57,252 nt of DNA from Gryganskiella cystojenkinii. Lineage: Eukaryota; Mortierellomycota; Mortierellomycetes; Mortierellales; Mortierellaceae. The position numbers were made by a program, and so were the translations under genes. Position 1 is the stretch's first letter. Every line of letters begins with the position of its first letter. Below are positions 11,004 through 21,748 of the stretch, piece by piece. The stretch is taken from NCBI GenBank assembly GCA_015852425.1, contig JAAAIG010000148.1, positions 1-57,252 of the forward strand. Reading direction: 5' to 3'. The notes beneath the pieces were generated by a model that did not search any database, was not told the DNA's origin, and saw nothing but the letters and a program-made list of their open reading frames with translations.

Positions 11004-13007
11004 ATGGAAAAGTGCCTTGGTATCCCAGAGTTACTCGACTACCTCTCCACATTCCTCAATACACAGTCTCTCTCTGCATGTACATCCGTCTCTCATTCTT
11101 GGCGTTTGCTTTGGACAAGACTTCTCTACCAATCCTTGTCAAGGATCGAAGCCGCTGAACTGCTTCATCGATACGGACACCTAGTTCGACGATTGCATTG
11201 GCGACAGACTACCGACCGCGGTCTCGACCTCGCCAGACGTCATTGCTCGCATCTACAGAGTATCAGCCTTGATGACGCAGAGAATTTTCGCCTTAGCTGG
11301 CACAACTTGTGGACCCACTTCCTTGGCCTTCCGTCCAAAGAAGACGCCTTTCCTCAGTCAGGGACGCTACCGCCATCCGCGACAGATATAAAACTGTGGC
11401 AAAAGAGGTTATTGACATTGCTTTCTCCTGAAGCGAACGGGTTCTTATCAGCTACAGTTCAGTCGATACGACTCCGGTGCTCTGCATCGGCAGATTTGCT
11501 GGAGGCATTGATATTTGCTCGACTCTGCCGTCAACAGCGCATATCGGACGAATTTGACAACAACTCTTGCGACAAGGGCAAGGACAAGGATTGGAGCAAT
11601 GACATCTCTAGTCAATGTCACGGTCAAGATCAAGTACAAGAAACAAGAGGAGCCATTCTGCCTTCCCTCAGGGACTTGACTCTAGAAGAGACCGGTTCTG
11701 TCGTCTCGAGACAGGGTCTAAGTCCGCGCTCATTTTACGGACTCTTGGTTGCATTTCCTCACCTGGAAACGCTATCGATTGATCTAATCCGCATTACCGA
11801 TGGCATTGACACTGCTCGGGGATGGAGGGACGTTGACCTTGGCGATGATATCGACACTATATTATTAACATCACCATGGGGTCCTTCAGATCTCACAGAG
11901 GATATCGTCGCTCCTCCATCTGTCTCGCGTCTGCACACTTTGACTGTGACCGTCCACGACCCCGATCACTCGATCTTACCCCAGTTGCTCGCTTGGATGC
12001 CTCAGTTATGGTCACTTACTCTACGTCAGGGCTATTTCTCTTTCGAAACAATCCGAACCTTTGTGCGCTGCTGCCCCGAGCTTAAGACGCTGATCCTACG
12101 ATCAAACGAGCATGTTAACCGACGCGCTCCATCGACGACATCGTTGCAAGAAAACGAGCTGGACTCTGAAGAGAGACGAGGACTCGAGTCTCTGTCGACT
12201 CTTCGGTTTCATTGGATGGCCCTCTTTGACGAAGAGCTTCACTATATTACAAGGAAAGCTCGGCACCTTGAGAAGCTTTCAATAATCTATCGCCGACCCC
12301 TGAGTGGGTTTTCCGCACCAGGGCCCTCAAAGGAATTTCGACCGACCTGGAGGGGGCTGAGAAGAGCCATCATTGAGAACTGTCACTGGTTGACGCATCT
12401 GAGACTGCGGTTTGTGACGGATCTACCTGCCGATTTCTTTTGGTTAGAGCCATTGGAGGTTCTTGTGGTAGGGGATGCACCACCCGGAAACCCAATTAGC
12501 TTGCCCACAGCGTCGACACCGCAGCTACAGCAATCATTTTCATCACCACAATTGCATCACCTGGTAGACACACAGCAGACACGATATAGGGTCAAAGAGT
12601 GGCCGTGTGCAAAAAGTCTCGAGAATGTATTTTTCACAGAGGTTCTGTTCCAGAATGTGGAGGACAACCGAGTCTTTCGACGGAACTTTGCGACTTGGAC
12701 CAACCTCAGGACACTTTCGCTTCAGGGAAAAGGTATCTCGCCCGAGGCTTTAATCCCAGATGTGGTCGTTCGAAGGACCAGCGGGGAAGAGACCCAGAAC
12801 GGATCTCGAACGGAGGACATGATCCTCTTCCCTCAGCTGAGTGAACTCTATGTGAAAATTGACAAGGAACGATCTCTGTCAGAAGATCAGACCAAATTGC
12901 TGGTGGAAATGATGCCTGCACTGGAAGACGCGGATTTCGGGCGCGGGTTATCCGAAGAGGCAGATCGATGGCTGTCCGAGTTCCGACCTTTGGTATTTTC
13001 GCTGTAG
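11004..13007 (+). CDS. F-box-like / leucine-rich-repeat protein
   Basis: One uninterrupted 667-aa frame. The N-terminus (about residues 5-45; PELLDYLSTFL..QSLSACTSVSHSWRLLW) has the hydrophobic and Trp spacing of an F-box-like domain. The rest is Leu/Trp-rich with irregular leucine-rich repeats (LETLSIDLIRI, LWSLTLRQGYF, LKTLILRSNEH, LRTLSLQGKG). Proteins of this layout act as substrate adaptors of SCF ubiquitin ligases. The target is unknown, and Skp1 binding is inferred from the domain. The absence of introns contrasts with most neighbours and may reflect a recent copy of a large F-box family. It lies 160 bp from, and divergent to, the decayed minus-strand gene. Confidence 0.8.
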   Translation: MEKCLGIPELLDYLSTFLNTQSLSACTSVSHSWRLLWTRLLYQSLSRIEAAELLHRYGHLVRRLHWRQTTDRGLDLARRHCSHLQSISLDDAENFRLSWHNLWTHFLGLPSKEDAFPQSGTLPPSATDIKLWQKRLLTLLSPEANGFLSATVQSIRLRCSASADLLEALIFARLCRQQRISDEFDNNSCDKGKDKDWSNDISSQCHGQDQVQETRGAILPSLRDLTLEETGSVVSRQGLSPRSFYGLLVAFPHLETLSIDLIRITDGIDTARGWRDVDLGDDIDTILLTSPWGPSDLTEDIVAPPSVSRLHTLTVTVHDPDHSILPQLLAWMPQLWSLTLRQGYFSFETIRTFVRCCPELKTLILRSNEHVNRRAPSTTSLQENELDSEERRGLESLSTLRFHWMALFDEELHYITRKARHLEKLSIIYRRPLSGFSAPGPSKEFRPTWRGLRRAIIENCHWLTHLRLRFVTDLPADFFWLEPLEVLVVGDAPPGNPISLPTASTPQLQQSFSSPQLHHLVDTQQTRYRVKEWPCAKSLENVFFTEVLFQNVEDNRVFRRNFATWTNLRTLSLQGKGISPEALIPDVVVRRTSGEETQNGSRTEDMILFPQLSELYVKIDKERSLSEDQTKLLVEMMPALEDADFGRGLSEEADRWLSEFRPLVFSL

Positions 13008-13503
13008 AGATAGAGAGCAGATCGACTCCTCGCGTCCTCCGAGACAAGTTCAGTTGCAGAGATAACAAACATAAGAAAATACAGAACACAAATGGGAAAG
13101 GAGACAGTCAATTAGAGACGAGACGATTAAAGAAAAATCTTTATTTGCAAGGAAGCGCAGATATCTTTTCAATTATAAACTCTCCGACAGTTGCCCCTAC
13201 CTAGGCAGGGAGAAGAAGAAAAAAAGACTCACATTGTCGCATTGACTCACAACAGCACATGGAATAATATTCTCCGCCCGTACTCTGATCGACTTCATAT
13301 CTCCCTGTCTTTGCCGTTTTTTTCATCTTTCTTTTTATCTCTTTACTGCTCCAACAAAACCCTGCTTTGAACCACTCCCTTCCCAACGCTCCTCAAAGAG
13401 AAACAAAACAGGCAAACGACAACAAGCAAACGACTTTTATTTTTTCCAAGTCCAAATCTACTCCACTCCTCTCCACTCCACTCTCACATTCAAAAAAGAC
13501 ACC
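13008..13503. other. HOM3 promoter region
   Basis: A 496-bp region with no credible ORF. It holds a TGACTCA element at 13243-13249 and CT/CA-rich leader sequence (CCACTCCTCTCCACTCCACTC) just before the HOM3 ATG. Confidence 0.6.
13243..13249 (+). promoter_or_regulatory. TGACTCA, Gcn4/Cpc1-type general amino-acid control site
   Basis: A perfect palindromic TGACTCA lies about 255 bp upstream of the HOM3 start codon. Gcn4 in yeast and Cpc1/CpcA in filamentous fungi bind this sequence and induce amino-acid biosynthesis genes, HOM3 among them in yeast. A related AGACTCA lies about 17 bp upstream. Function here is inferred from motif and position. Confidence 0.6.
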
Positions 13504-15915
13504 ATGCCTCCAGCAATGACTGCCTCACCCCTCAGAAGATCCCTTCCTGCACACATGGAAGCAGAGACCCTGTACAATGGCTCTGTCAACGGACATTCTT
13601 CACACGCTGACGACTTTCATTCCTCTTACGGTGCCCACAAACCTTGGCTGGTCCAAAAGTTTGGCGGCACCTCCATTGGCAAGTTTATCGAGACGATCAC
13701 TGGGACCATTGTCCAGTAAGTTTGACCCAATTCCATTCCGTCCCCCACCCCCTCCATTCATTCTGTTTGCACTGCAAGCAGAAAGAATACGCACTCAAAA
13801 AGACATACCTATTGACCCTCTGTCGTTAAAGAAAGGAGAAAAACGGCGAGCAAAGACCGACTGAGAATAATCTGATTGGATCCAGCGGATTGATCTTATC
13901 TCTCCCAACCCGATAGATTTTTTTTTTTTAGTACTCATTTTTGTTTTCTCATTCCTTCCTCGAGTAGATCATATCTCCCCACGAATCGCGTGGTCGTCGT
14001 ATGCTCAGCACGGAGTAGCGAGTCAAAGTCATTAGGCACTACCAACAGGTCAGAAATAGAGACAGCCCCTGGGAAAGAACGAAAAAAAAAGGCAGGCACA
14101 CCTGAAAATAGAGATCTAACCGCAATTTTTCAATTGCATCTCGTCGTCGATAGATTACTCAAAGCCGCAGCCTCGGCCCTTGTCCCTGGATCGATCGAGT
14201 ACATCGAAACGGTACAGGACATCCGCCTAGACCATCTAGATGCTGCCCAGAAACATATTTCGGACCCAGACATCCTGAAGCGTGTACAAGATGAGGTCAA
14301 CCAGGACTGTGATCGACTTCGCGCCTTCCTCGAAGCTGCACAGGTAAACAAAAACTGAATCTCTTTTTTTTTCTTGTTTACATCAATAACAGCTCACACA
14401 CTGTGGGTAAGGATGCACATGCAGAGCGAGCACTGACCGCTTTCTTTCCTGTCGTTGTCTCCTTGTTTTCCGCCGCACCTGCAGATCATCGAGGAGATCT
14501 CGCCCAGGTCAAAGGATATCATCATGGCCGTGGGCGAAAAACTTTCTTGCAGAATCGTTGCTGGTCTTCTCGAAGATCGTGGCGTAGAGACTCAGTTTGT
14601 CAGCCTGGAAAATGTGATCGATGCCGTATTCGATGTCAACTGCCTGGATCAAAACTTTTACGATTACTTATCCCGTGCCTTTGCCGCTGCTGTCTCGAAA
14701 TGCGGTCATCGTGTACCTGTTGTCACCGGTAAGATTAAGATCCTTTTTATTTTGCTTTACTCTTCTTTTTTCCTTTGACGGAACACTCGGAAAAGCTCTT
14801 TTTTTTTCGTCTGAGCAAAATTTGTCACTTGGAAAGCGTCGTGTGGGGCGGGCAGTAAGATTCAAATAGAGTTTGTGACCCTGCTGGCTCCGAGAACATT
14901 GGCTACTCTGACAACTTTTGACAACTTTCGGCTCTCCTCTCGTCAACAGACTCAGGACCACGAAAACTAACTCTCTTTCTCTCTCTCTTTTATTTTATAC
15001 GGACACGTAGGCTTCTTTGGCTTTGTTCCTGGTAGTTTATTGAAAAGCATTGGTCGCGGTTACACGGATCTTGCTGCGGCATTGATAGCTGTTGGTTTGG
15101 ATGCAGAGGAGCTTCAAGTGTGGAAGGAAGTCGACGGTATTTTCACTGCTGACCCCCGCAAGGTCAAGGACGCACGGTTACTCAACATCATCACGCCAGA
15201 GGAGGCGTCAGAGTTGACGTACTATGGCTCCGAAGTCATTCACCCTTTCACTATGGAACAGGTTATTCGTGCTCAAATCCCGATCCGCATCAAGAACGTG
15301 ATTAACCCTACCGGTGCTGGCACCATTATCTTTCCCGATCAACCCTCAGGCGTCTGCACCCCTAACGGCCGGAATACGCCGCCCCCATCCTCAAAAGTCT
15401 TGCTGGAGAATGGCTATCAACTGGATCTCTCACGGCGGCACCCCACCGCAGTGACCATTAAAGACAATGTCTGGGTTCTCAACATCCATTCCAACCGCAA
15501 GTCGGTCTCGCATGGGTTCTTTGCCCAGATCTTTGGTACGCTCGATCGATATGGAATCGCAGTCGATCTTATTTCGACCTCTGAGGTCCACATCTCGATG
15601 GCCCTGGGCGCCAACGTGAACGAGTCAGAAATGGAGAAAGCCATGGAGGATTTGCGTTCGATCGGCACTGTGGATGTCATGAAGGAGATGGCGATTCTTT
15701 CCCTAGTCGGCAAACAGATGAAGAATATGGTCGGGATCTCTGGCAGGATGTTCTCGACCCTGGCCACGGCCAACATCAACATTGAGATGATCTCTCAGGG
15801 TGCATCTGAGATCAACATCTCTTGTGTGATCTTGGAGAAGCAGGCGATCCAGGCTATGAATGTCATTCATGGTGAGCTTCTGAGTAACGTTGGCAAGTTG
15901 AGCGAGATGCCCTAA
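13504..15915 (+). CDS. HOM3: Aspartate kinase (aspartokinase)
   Basis: Five exons: 13504-13715, 13968-14048, 14154-14343, 14485-14728, 15011-15915; 543 aa, close to the yeast enzyme. It catalyses ATP-dependent phosphorylation of aspartate, the first step to threonine, methionine and isoleucine, in the cytosol. Visible motifs are KFGGTS (52-57, nucleotide binding), VVVVCSARSS, GEKLSC, TGFFGFVPG, GRGYTDLAAALIA and the hallmark EVDGIFTADPRKV, then ELTYYGSEVIHPFTMEQ. The C-terminal part (about 395-540; VDLISTSEVHISMAL and INIEMISQGASEINISCV) carries the paired ACT regulatory domains through which fungal enzymes sense threonine. All junction phases match and rebuild conserved residues. A TGACTCA site lies upstream and AATAAA follows at 15987-15992. 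Confidence 0.95.
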
Positions 15916-15986
15916 TTGGATATACATCTTGACTTCCTTGTTCTATCAGTATTTTCAGTGTTGCTATCATACCACTTGTAGACTAG

Positions 15987-15992
15987 AATAAA
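15987..15992 (+). terminator. Candidate HOM3 polyadenylation signal
   Basis: AATAAA 72 bp after the HOM3 stop, followed by a T-rich stretch. Confidence 0.5.
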
Positions 15993-16307
15993 GCATCTAT
16001 TGTAACTTTTTTTCATGGCTGTACATGATCATCGCTATGTTCCTTCTATCCGTCTGTCTGTCAATCAATCAAAAGTGCCGATGTTATTCTATCAGCCGCA
16101 CAAGAAACGTGCTATGTCATTTATGTCAGATGGTCATCATAAAAGCGCATTGTGCTGGCACATCCTCGGCTCTCTTAGTCACCGCTCCCGCCCCTGTCCA
16201 CCTACGATTTTACTACTTGCTCGATTGGCGCACACCCTACAATACTCACATACAAACCACCTCAACGACAACCAACCACTTTCAGAGCAACCTTCAACAC
16301 CGATCCA

Positions 16308-16790
16308 ATGTCACAAGTGGCCTCTATCAAGGTGACCGAGTCCTCGCGCGCCAGGCCGAGCCCGGCCCTGCCCTCAGTCTATCCGATCGAGTTTGAGCGT
16401 CACGACGACGCTCGCGACGATACCCCGTTCCCCCCTTCGGACTCTAACAGGAAGAAGAAGAAGCACGGTCGCGGTGATGATGATGGTAGCGACGAGGACC
16501 GTGACGATGACGACGAGCACCATCGCGGAAAGCACGAGAACGGGGACCTGATTCGAGCCAAACTACTCAAGGCCGCATTGAAGCGGCGTGAGGATGAGAT
16601 TGAGAATCTTGAACGTGCCTATGACGAGGTCTTGGAGGGCAAGAGACCGTTTGATCCTCCCAAGGGTTATGGGTACCATGCCCTCCGAGCCTGGACCCAC
16701 TCGTTGGACCAGCACTCTTACCGCGATCGACTCGAGAAAGCGATCGAGAACGCAGAGGAGTGTCTCGAGAAGCTAGAGGAGCTCCTGTAA
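16308..16790 (+). CDS. Small charged hypothetical protein
   Basis: Single-exon frame of 160 aa from ATG 16308. Residues 1-45 are Ser/Pro-rich. Residues about 46-80 are a Lys run followed by Asp/His/Arg-rich disordered sequence (KKKKHGRGDDDGSDED). Residues 80-160 look helical with heptad-like spacing (IRAKLLKAALKRREDEIENLERAYDEV, then a Leu/Glu coiled coil to the C-terminus). I do not recognise the family. Codon use and the organised C-terminal half argue for a real gene. The preceding 390 bp contains TATA-like and CA-rich sequence but no other gene. Confidence 0.6.
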   Translation: MSQVASIKVTESSRARPSPALPSVYPIEFERHDDARDDTPFPPSDSNRKKKKHGRGDDDGSDEDRDDDDEHHRGKHENGDLIRAKLLKAALKRREDEIENLERAYDEVLEGKRPFDPPKGYGYHALRAWTHSLDQHSYRDRLEKAIENAEECLEKLEELL

Positions 16791-17466
16791 GGTTGGCTTC
16801 GAGCATTGTCGGATCCGTGCACTTTGAATCCGGTTCTCCCTCCTTGTCTGTTCCAGTTCCATGTGAAAAACGAACTCTCACAAACCATATAATATTTTTT
16901 TTTTTCTTGAGACGATTCTCCCAACAAACAACAGAGGTCAAGTGGCTCTTAAATGAGTTGTCAAAGAAAAGATAAACCCGGGCGCGCCATGTTTTAAACA
17001 GCAAAAAAAAATCACAAATTAAAACAAGTTAAGGGGTGTTCTCGCATCGGAAAATGCCCAATCAGAAATGATCCGACTATCCGACAGTCTCCGGTCTCTC
17101 CGCCTCGCTGAATCTCTTCGGAATCGGACAGCGTTTGCGGAGATGGGGGTATCGTCATCGCCGAAAGAGGCAAAAACTTTAATGCTCGCTTTCCTTTTCC
17201 AGCGTACTTTGGTTTCACCTTGTTTTTCTCTGTTAGTTTTGTTCGGCCATGTTCCTTTTGGCTGTTGGGCGTTTGGCAATAATGGATCAGTCGATCCCAC
17301 TCCTCTATCCTCGGTTCCTGACTTTTTTTGTTATCTTTTTTTTCAACTCTTCTTTTATCTTCTCTTGTTTTATCTCTTTTCTTTTTTTCTTTCCTCTCTC
17401 TTTCTCTCTCTCCTCTTGTTCTTTCTCATCCTCTCAAACAAAATCTTCACACCAACAACTTCAAAG
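16791..17466. other. Intergenic region and long leader of the PPR gene
   Basis: 676 bp without a credible gene. The last 140 bp are an almost pure C/T tract (TTTCTTTCCTCTCTCTTTCTCTCTCTCC) ending just before the PPR start, typical of a fungal pyrimidine-rich promoter. An open frame runs through this tract into the PPR gene, but its translation is low-complexity Phe/Ser/Leu and is not believed coding. Confidence 0.6.
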
Positions 17467-20228
17467 ATGATGAATCTCAAGACAACTGCTTTACACCTTT
17501 CTCGACAGGGTGTATCGCGTCAGTTCATCCCCATCTCCAATCCCAAGAATGCTGTTCTCTCTCTCACCCAGCGTACTGCCCAGAGCGGAAATGTCTCGGC
17601 CGCCAACGCTCCCGCCAACCCTGTCCGCTCCTTCTCCTCTTCTCAGACCACCCGCGATAACAATAATAACAATAGCAGTAAAAACAGCACTGGCAGCATA
17701 ACAGGCGCACATCAGTTCCAACAACAACATCCAAGCGTCTTCACTAGTCACCTGAACCTCAACAGTTTTCACTCTAACAACTCGGGTCTGCCCTTGACCT
17801 CGAAGCAGTTCCAGAGTCCTCTCGCCTCCAACCTTCACTTTCGATCCGAGAGCAACAGTCAACAAACAAGATCTTCCAACACCAAGCACAGTCAACTCTC
17901 CAACAACGCCTGGATAGCCCTGCAGGATCAGGATGCCCGCGCAGTGTTTTCGTCATTACAGGAGATGCGACACCAGGGTGTTTATGCCGATGCGGCTCTC
18001 TCTACTAGGATCGTGGCCCAGTTCCTGGATATGAACTCACCGCTTGAGGCTGAGAAGGCTCTATCACTACTCGTGGATTGTCATCAGAGTCAAGGACGTA
18101 CCCTCTCTCCCAGTCAAAGGAACATCTATACATCCCTTGCCAAGGACATTGCGAACTATAGTAGCGACTTTTCACAAGCGCTTTCTCTCGCAAAGCTGAT
18201 GGATAGGTAATGTAGATATGCTTCATCAAGTTTGCTCTTTTTTTTACGGCCTTTCCCTCTGAATGATTTTCGCTAATACCTCTCTTTTAACGCACACATA
18301 GACACGGACTCTCGACACCAACAGGATTTGCAGATGATGCCCTTCGATCTTACCGTCAACTCAAATCCTCTTCGGGTCTGGACTCTATCAAGAAAATGCT
18401 CAAATCGGGCGACATCGATATGCTTTTGAACCTTCAGTCTTCGTCTGTTCAGGCGTCCAGCAGCCGGTACAAGCACTTGATCGAGATTTTGAGAGACGCA
18501 AAGGAGATGAACATCATGCCCTCTCAAGAGTCTTGCTCGCGGATATCGGTCTCGTTCATGAACCTGAACGACTATACTGGACAACTTGCCTGGGACACTG
18601 CTGTCCAGGAGATCTATCCCGGCTACAAAGCTACGATCCCCGAGGCCGCAGAGGCAGTCCATGACAACAACGCGACCGCTGCAGCCACCAACACCAACAG
18701 CCTCAACAGTAGCAACTCACGTCCAAATAGTCAAGGCAGGAGCACTTACACTTCCGGCAAGCAGCAACGCTCTCAAAACATCGATCCAGCCTCAGAGGCT
18801 ATCATCCGTGCCTGTCGATCAGGCTACGCATCTGTGGCCGTCGAGGCCGTACAAAAGATGATCGCTGAGAACCATATTCCGTCGGCCCAGGCGATTGCTG
18901 ATACTATCCAGGTTTGCGCCAAGCGAGAGAAGGAACGGACTACGGATTACAAGCAATTGTTCTCGGTCGCTCAAAAGTCGCTGGAGGCTGTTCAAGATCC
19001 TGCTGATCGTCGAGCGGCTCAATATGATGTCTACAACGCCATGTTGGTCGCCAACGCGACCTTGGGCGATATGACCAGTGCTAAGGAGAACTACGACGCA
19101 ATCGTTCGATTAGGTCAGTTCCCGGATGCCACCGGTTATGCAACCTTGTTGATTGCGACGACAACAGGAGCGGTGGACGAGGCATTGGATGCGCTCAAGA
19201 TCCTGGAGGAGGTCAGGAGACACAAGATTCGACCCAACTTGTTCTTTTACAATGTGGTCATTGGAAAGCTCTCGCGCGGGCGCAAGATTGAGAGGGTCCT
19301 CGAGGTGTATGAGGAAATGGTGAACCAGCACAAGATCCGACCAAACGCCATTACCTATGGTACCCTGATCAGCGCCTGTACCCGTGTCGGATCTGAAGAA
19401 ATGGCCAAGCGTCTGTTCCAGGAGATGGTCTCTGCCTCAAGTTATCACGCCCGTCATGGACCCCACAACGCCATGATTCAGTTCTATGTGCGCCAAAAAA
19501 AGGACCGAGTCACCGCTCTTGAGTACTACGAAGATATGCTAGAGCGTCGCCTCGTGCCAACGGAACACACCTACACGCTCTTGATCGAGGCCTTCGCGTC
19601 CATCCAACCGTATGATCTTGCAGAGGCGAACCGTCTCATTCAGTCCTTGATGACTCGCAACAACAATGGCAATGGTCCTTCTGTCAAAATCTCTGAGGCT
19701 CACTTTGGAACCTTGATTCATGCCTATGGAGTGGATCATCGTGACCTCACCCAGGCCGAAGCCGTTTTTGAAACCATGGTTCGTCAGGCCCGTATCGTCC
19801 CCAAGGGACCCGCGTATCAATCCCTGATCGAGTCCTATATCATTAACCAACAGATTCACCGCGCTGTGCAAGTCCGAGAGGAACTTCTTCGATCCGGCCA
19901 ATCTTCCACGGCCTACATCGAGAATACCATGATCCGTGGCTTTGGACAGCAGGGTCAGGTTGAGGACGCAGAAAAGATCTTTGAGGGTATGCTGGACTCT
20001 TCTTCCTCCTCGTCTACTTCCTCGAAGTCCATGGTCGTCAAGGAACCCTCGACGTACCAGAGTATGGTCTCTGTCTACCTCGAGAATAACATGGTGGACA
20101 AGGCTTTCGAGACGCTGACAAAGATGAAGGCTCAGGGTTACCCCGATCTAGTTATCAGGCCTGTCGAGGACGCTCTTCAAAATCATGCCACTCCACGGAT
20201 CGACGAGTTGGAGCTCGCGACGGCATAG
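17467..20228 (+). CDS. Mitochondrial pentatricopeptide-repeat (PPR) protein
   Basis: Two exons, 17467-18206 and 18302-20228; 888 aa. The intron is GTAATG..CACATAG and rebuilds an Arg codon. The N-terminus is basic, Ser/Thr-rich and acid-poor (MMNLKTTALHLSRQGVSRQF), as in a mitochondrial presequence; ATG 17470 is an equally possible start. After an Asn/Ser/Gln-rich linker (about 60-150), helical repeats follow. The clearest 35-residue PPR units lie in the second half (PNLFFYNVVIGKLSRGRKIE, PNAITYGTLISACTRVGSEE, PTEHTYTLLIEAFASI). Such proteins bind organellar RNA and control processing or translation. The RNA target cannot be read from sequence. Family confidence is high; assignment to a named yeast factor is not attempted. 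Confidence 0.88.
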
Positions 20229-20324
20229 ACTATTTTTCCATCATTCACAAAACACGCTTTGTACATAGCTAAAAAAAAAAACTTTATAAATACGATTCTC
20301 CGCACTAAAGGCGCTCAAGGTTCT

Positions 20325-21490
20325 CTAATAGGGAGGAGGGTTGGTCACGTTCTGGTCCTTCTTGTCGACAGGGACCTGAACCTGGTGAGTGGTGCGGGTA
20401 ACAGTACGGGTGGTGCGAATGGGACCGTCCTGGGTGGTCGTGGTCGTAGTGTAGGATTGGGGTCCTTGGGGCTGCTCGCCGCTACCATAGTGCTGAACAG
20501 TGTTGCCAGACGGTGGAGGAGTGGAGGCGACAGAAACGTAGGAGCGACGGCTGTTGGGGTGATGGTGACGACCATCACGAACGCGTCTATGGGTTCCGGG
20601 GTCCTCCCTGTTCGTGTAGATGATCCACCAGGCATAGATAACGCCAGGAAGATATCCGAGGAGTGCCAGCAAAAGACTATTGTAGTCGTAAAGAGTATTG
20701 AATAAGAGAAATGATATGGTCAGCAAAAAAAAAGAGATGAGGAGCGGCGCAGAGCCTTATCCAATGCCAAAAAAGACAAAAGGGAAAAAAATATGTTTGT
20801 GGTTGGTTGGTAACACAAACAAAAAAGCAGAAGAGAGTGGATGTGCAAATAAAAACAAAAACAACAAAACGATCGAGCGGGAAAAAAAAAGGTCCAGCCC
20901 AGAACACCAGGGGCCATATTGCCCTTGCTGGACATGGTGCGGAAAACAAGACAGAAAAAGAAAAGAGAACACTGTAATTCAAGTGGAAGGGGAAATACAG
21001 GGGTAAAAAGAAGAATAAAGGCATCCAGAAAACAAGGCAACAAAACAAGTTCATTGGCGGTGTGAATGTGCGCTTACCTGATGAGGAACTCGCAGCCACA
21101 TCCTTGCTTGAATAGAACTGAAGGGAAGAAAGAGCATGGGCGAGAAAACGACGCGTGTTAGTCCTTTGAAGTCCTGGTGGAATTTTCTCACGCGACCAAG
21201 ACACACTTACCGGCCTGTTGATGTCGAAGACGTTGTCGTCGCGTGAAGGGAGGCAAGGACGCAGACATAGAGTAGGTGATGCGAGAAATAGATAAAAAGA
21301 GACACAGAGGAAAAGGTCAGAAGAAGAGAACAGGTAGGTAGGTCATGACATTTGACATTGATACTGTATCCTCGGGTGAGGGGGCTTGTCGGGCGGAGCA
21401 ACATATAGATGACATTGTCAACATTACCACGGGAGGGAGGAAGAATCCAATGACAAAGAGAACAATGTCTCCGCCTGTGAAGTGAACCAT
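20325..21490 (-). CDS. PMP3: Pmp3 / stress-response RCI family proteolipid with long Thr-rich tail
   Basis: Four exons, complement(20325-20676, 21078-21117, 21211-21214, 21428-21490); 152 aa. Exon 1 encodes MVHFTGGDIVLFVIGFFLPPV. A 4-nt exon (GCCG), flanked by CAG and GTAAGT, supplies Ala plus the first base of Val. Exon 3 gives LFKQGCGCEFLI and exon 4 LALLGYLPGVIYAWWIIY. Together these rebuild the family signature PPVAV-(x)n-GCGxxFLI-LLGYLPG. The two membrane segments are about residues 9-27 and 36-58. Classical Pmp3 ends near residue 55; here a hydrophilic extension follows, rich in His, Thr (six in a row), Arg and Gln, ending in PPPY. Yeast Pmp3 is a small plasma-membrane protein affecting membrane potential and cation tolerance. 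The tail's role is unknown; PPPY could bind WW domains. Confidence 0.82.
21211..21214 (-). other. 4-nt microexon of the Pmp3-family gene
   Basis: On the minus strand the sequence reads ATCAACAG|GCCG|GTAAGTGTG. Without these four bases neither frame nor the conserved PPVAV motif can be rebuilt between exon 1 (phase 0 end) and exon 3. The downstream intron has a good CTAAC branch point and TTCAG acceptor. Inferred from phase and family match; needs transcript evidence. Confidence 0.7.
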
Positions 21491-21748
21491 GGCAAATGTT
21501 TCTTGTAAGGAAGGAGGGATAGTAAGGTAGGAAAAGGTGGGGAGGGTAAAGCGGAAGAAGAAGAAAAAAAAAAAAAAAGAAAAAGTGCAGAAAAGCGAGA
21601 GAGAGAGGGGCTTTGACACGTGATCTAGGGGTATCATTAGACATGCGCGTTTGGTCGCGTTATCCTCTCGCACATTTCAGTTCCGTTTTATTGTAAAGCC
21701 ATTTCGATAGCAATCTCGATTAGGCGCCCATGGCTTAGAAGTGCCCGT

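Noticed and set aside
17068..17466. Upstream extension of the PPR frame (about 130 extra residues)
   Set aside because: The sequence is a C/T-rich leader giving Phe/Ser/Leu runs; the ATG at 17467 begins a good mitochondrial presequence.
20677..21204. 175-aa minus-strand frame through the Pmp3 introns
   Set aside because: Long Phe/Leu-rich runs come from pyrimidine-rich intron sequence; the Pmp3 exons in the same region read in a different frame.
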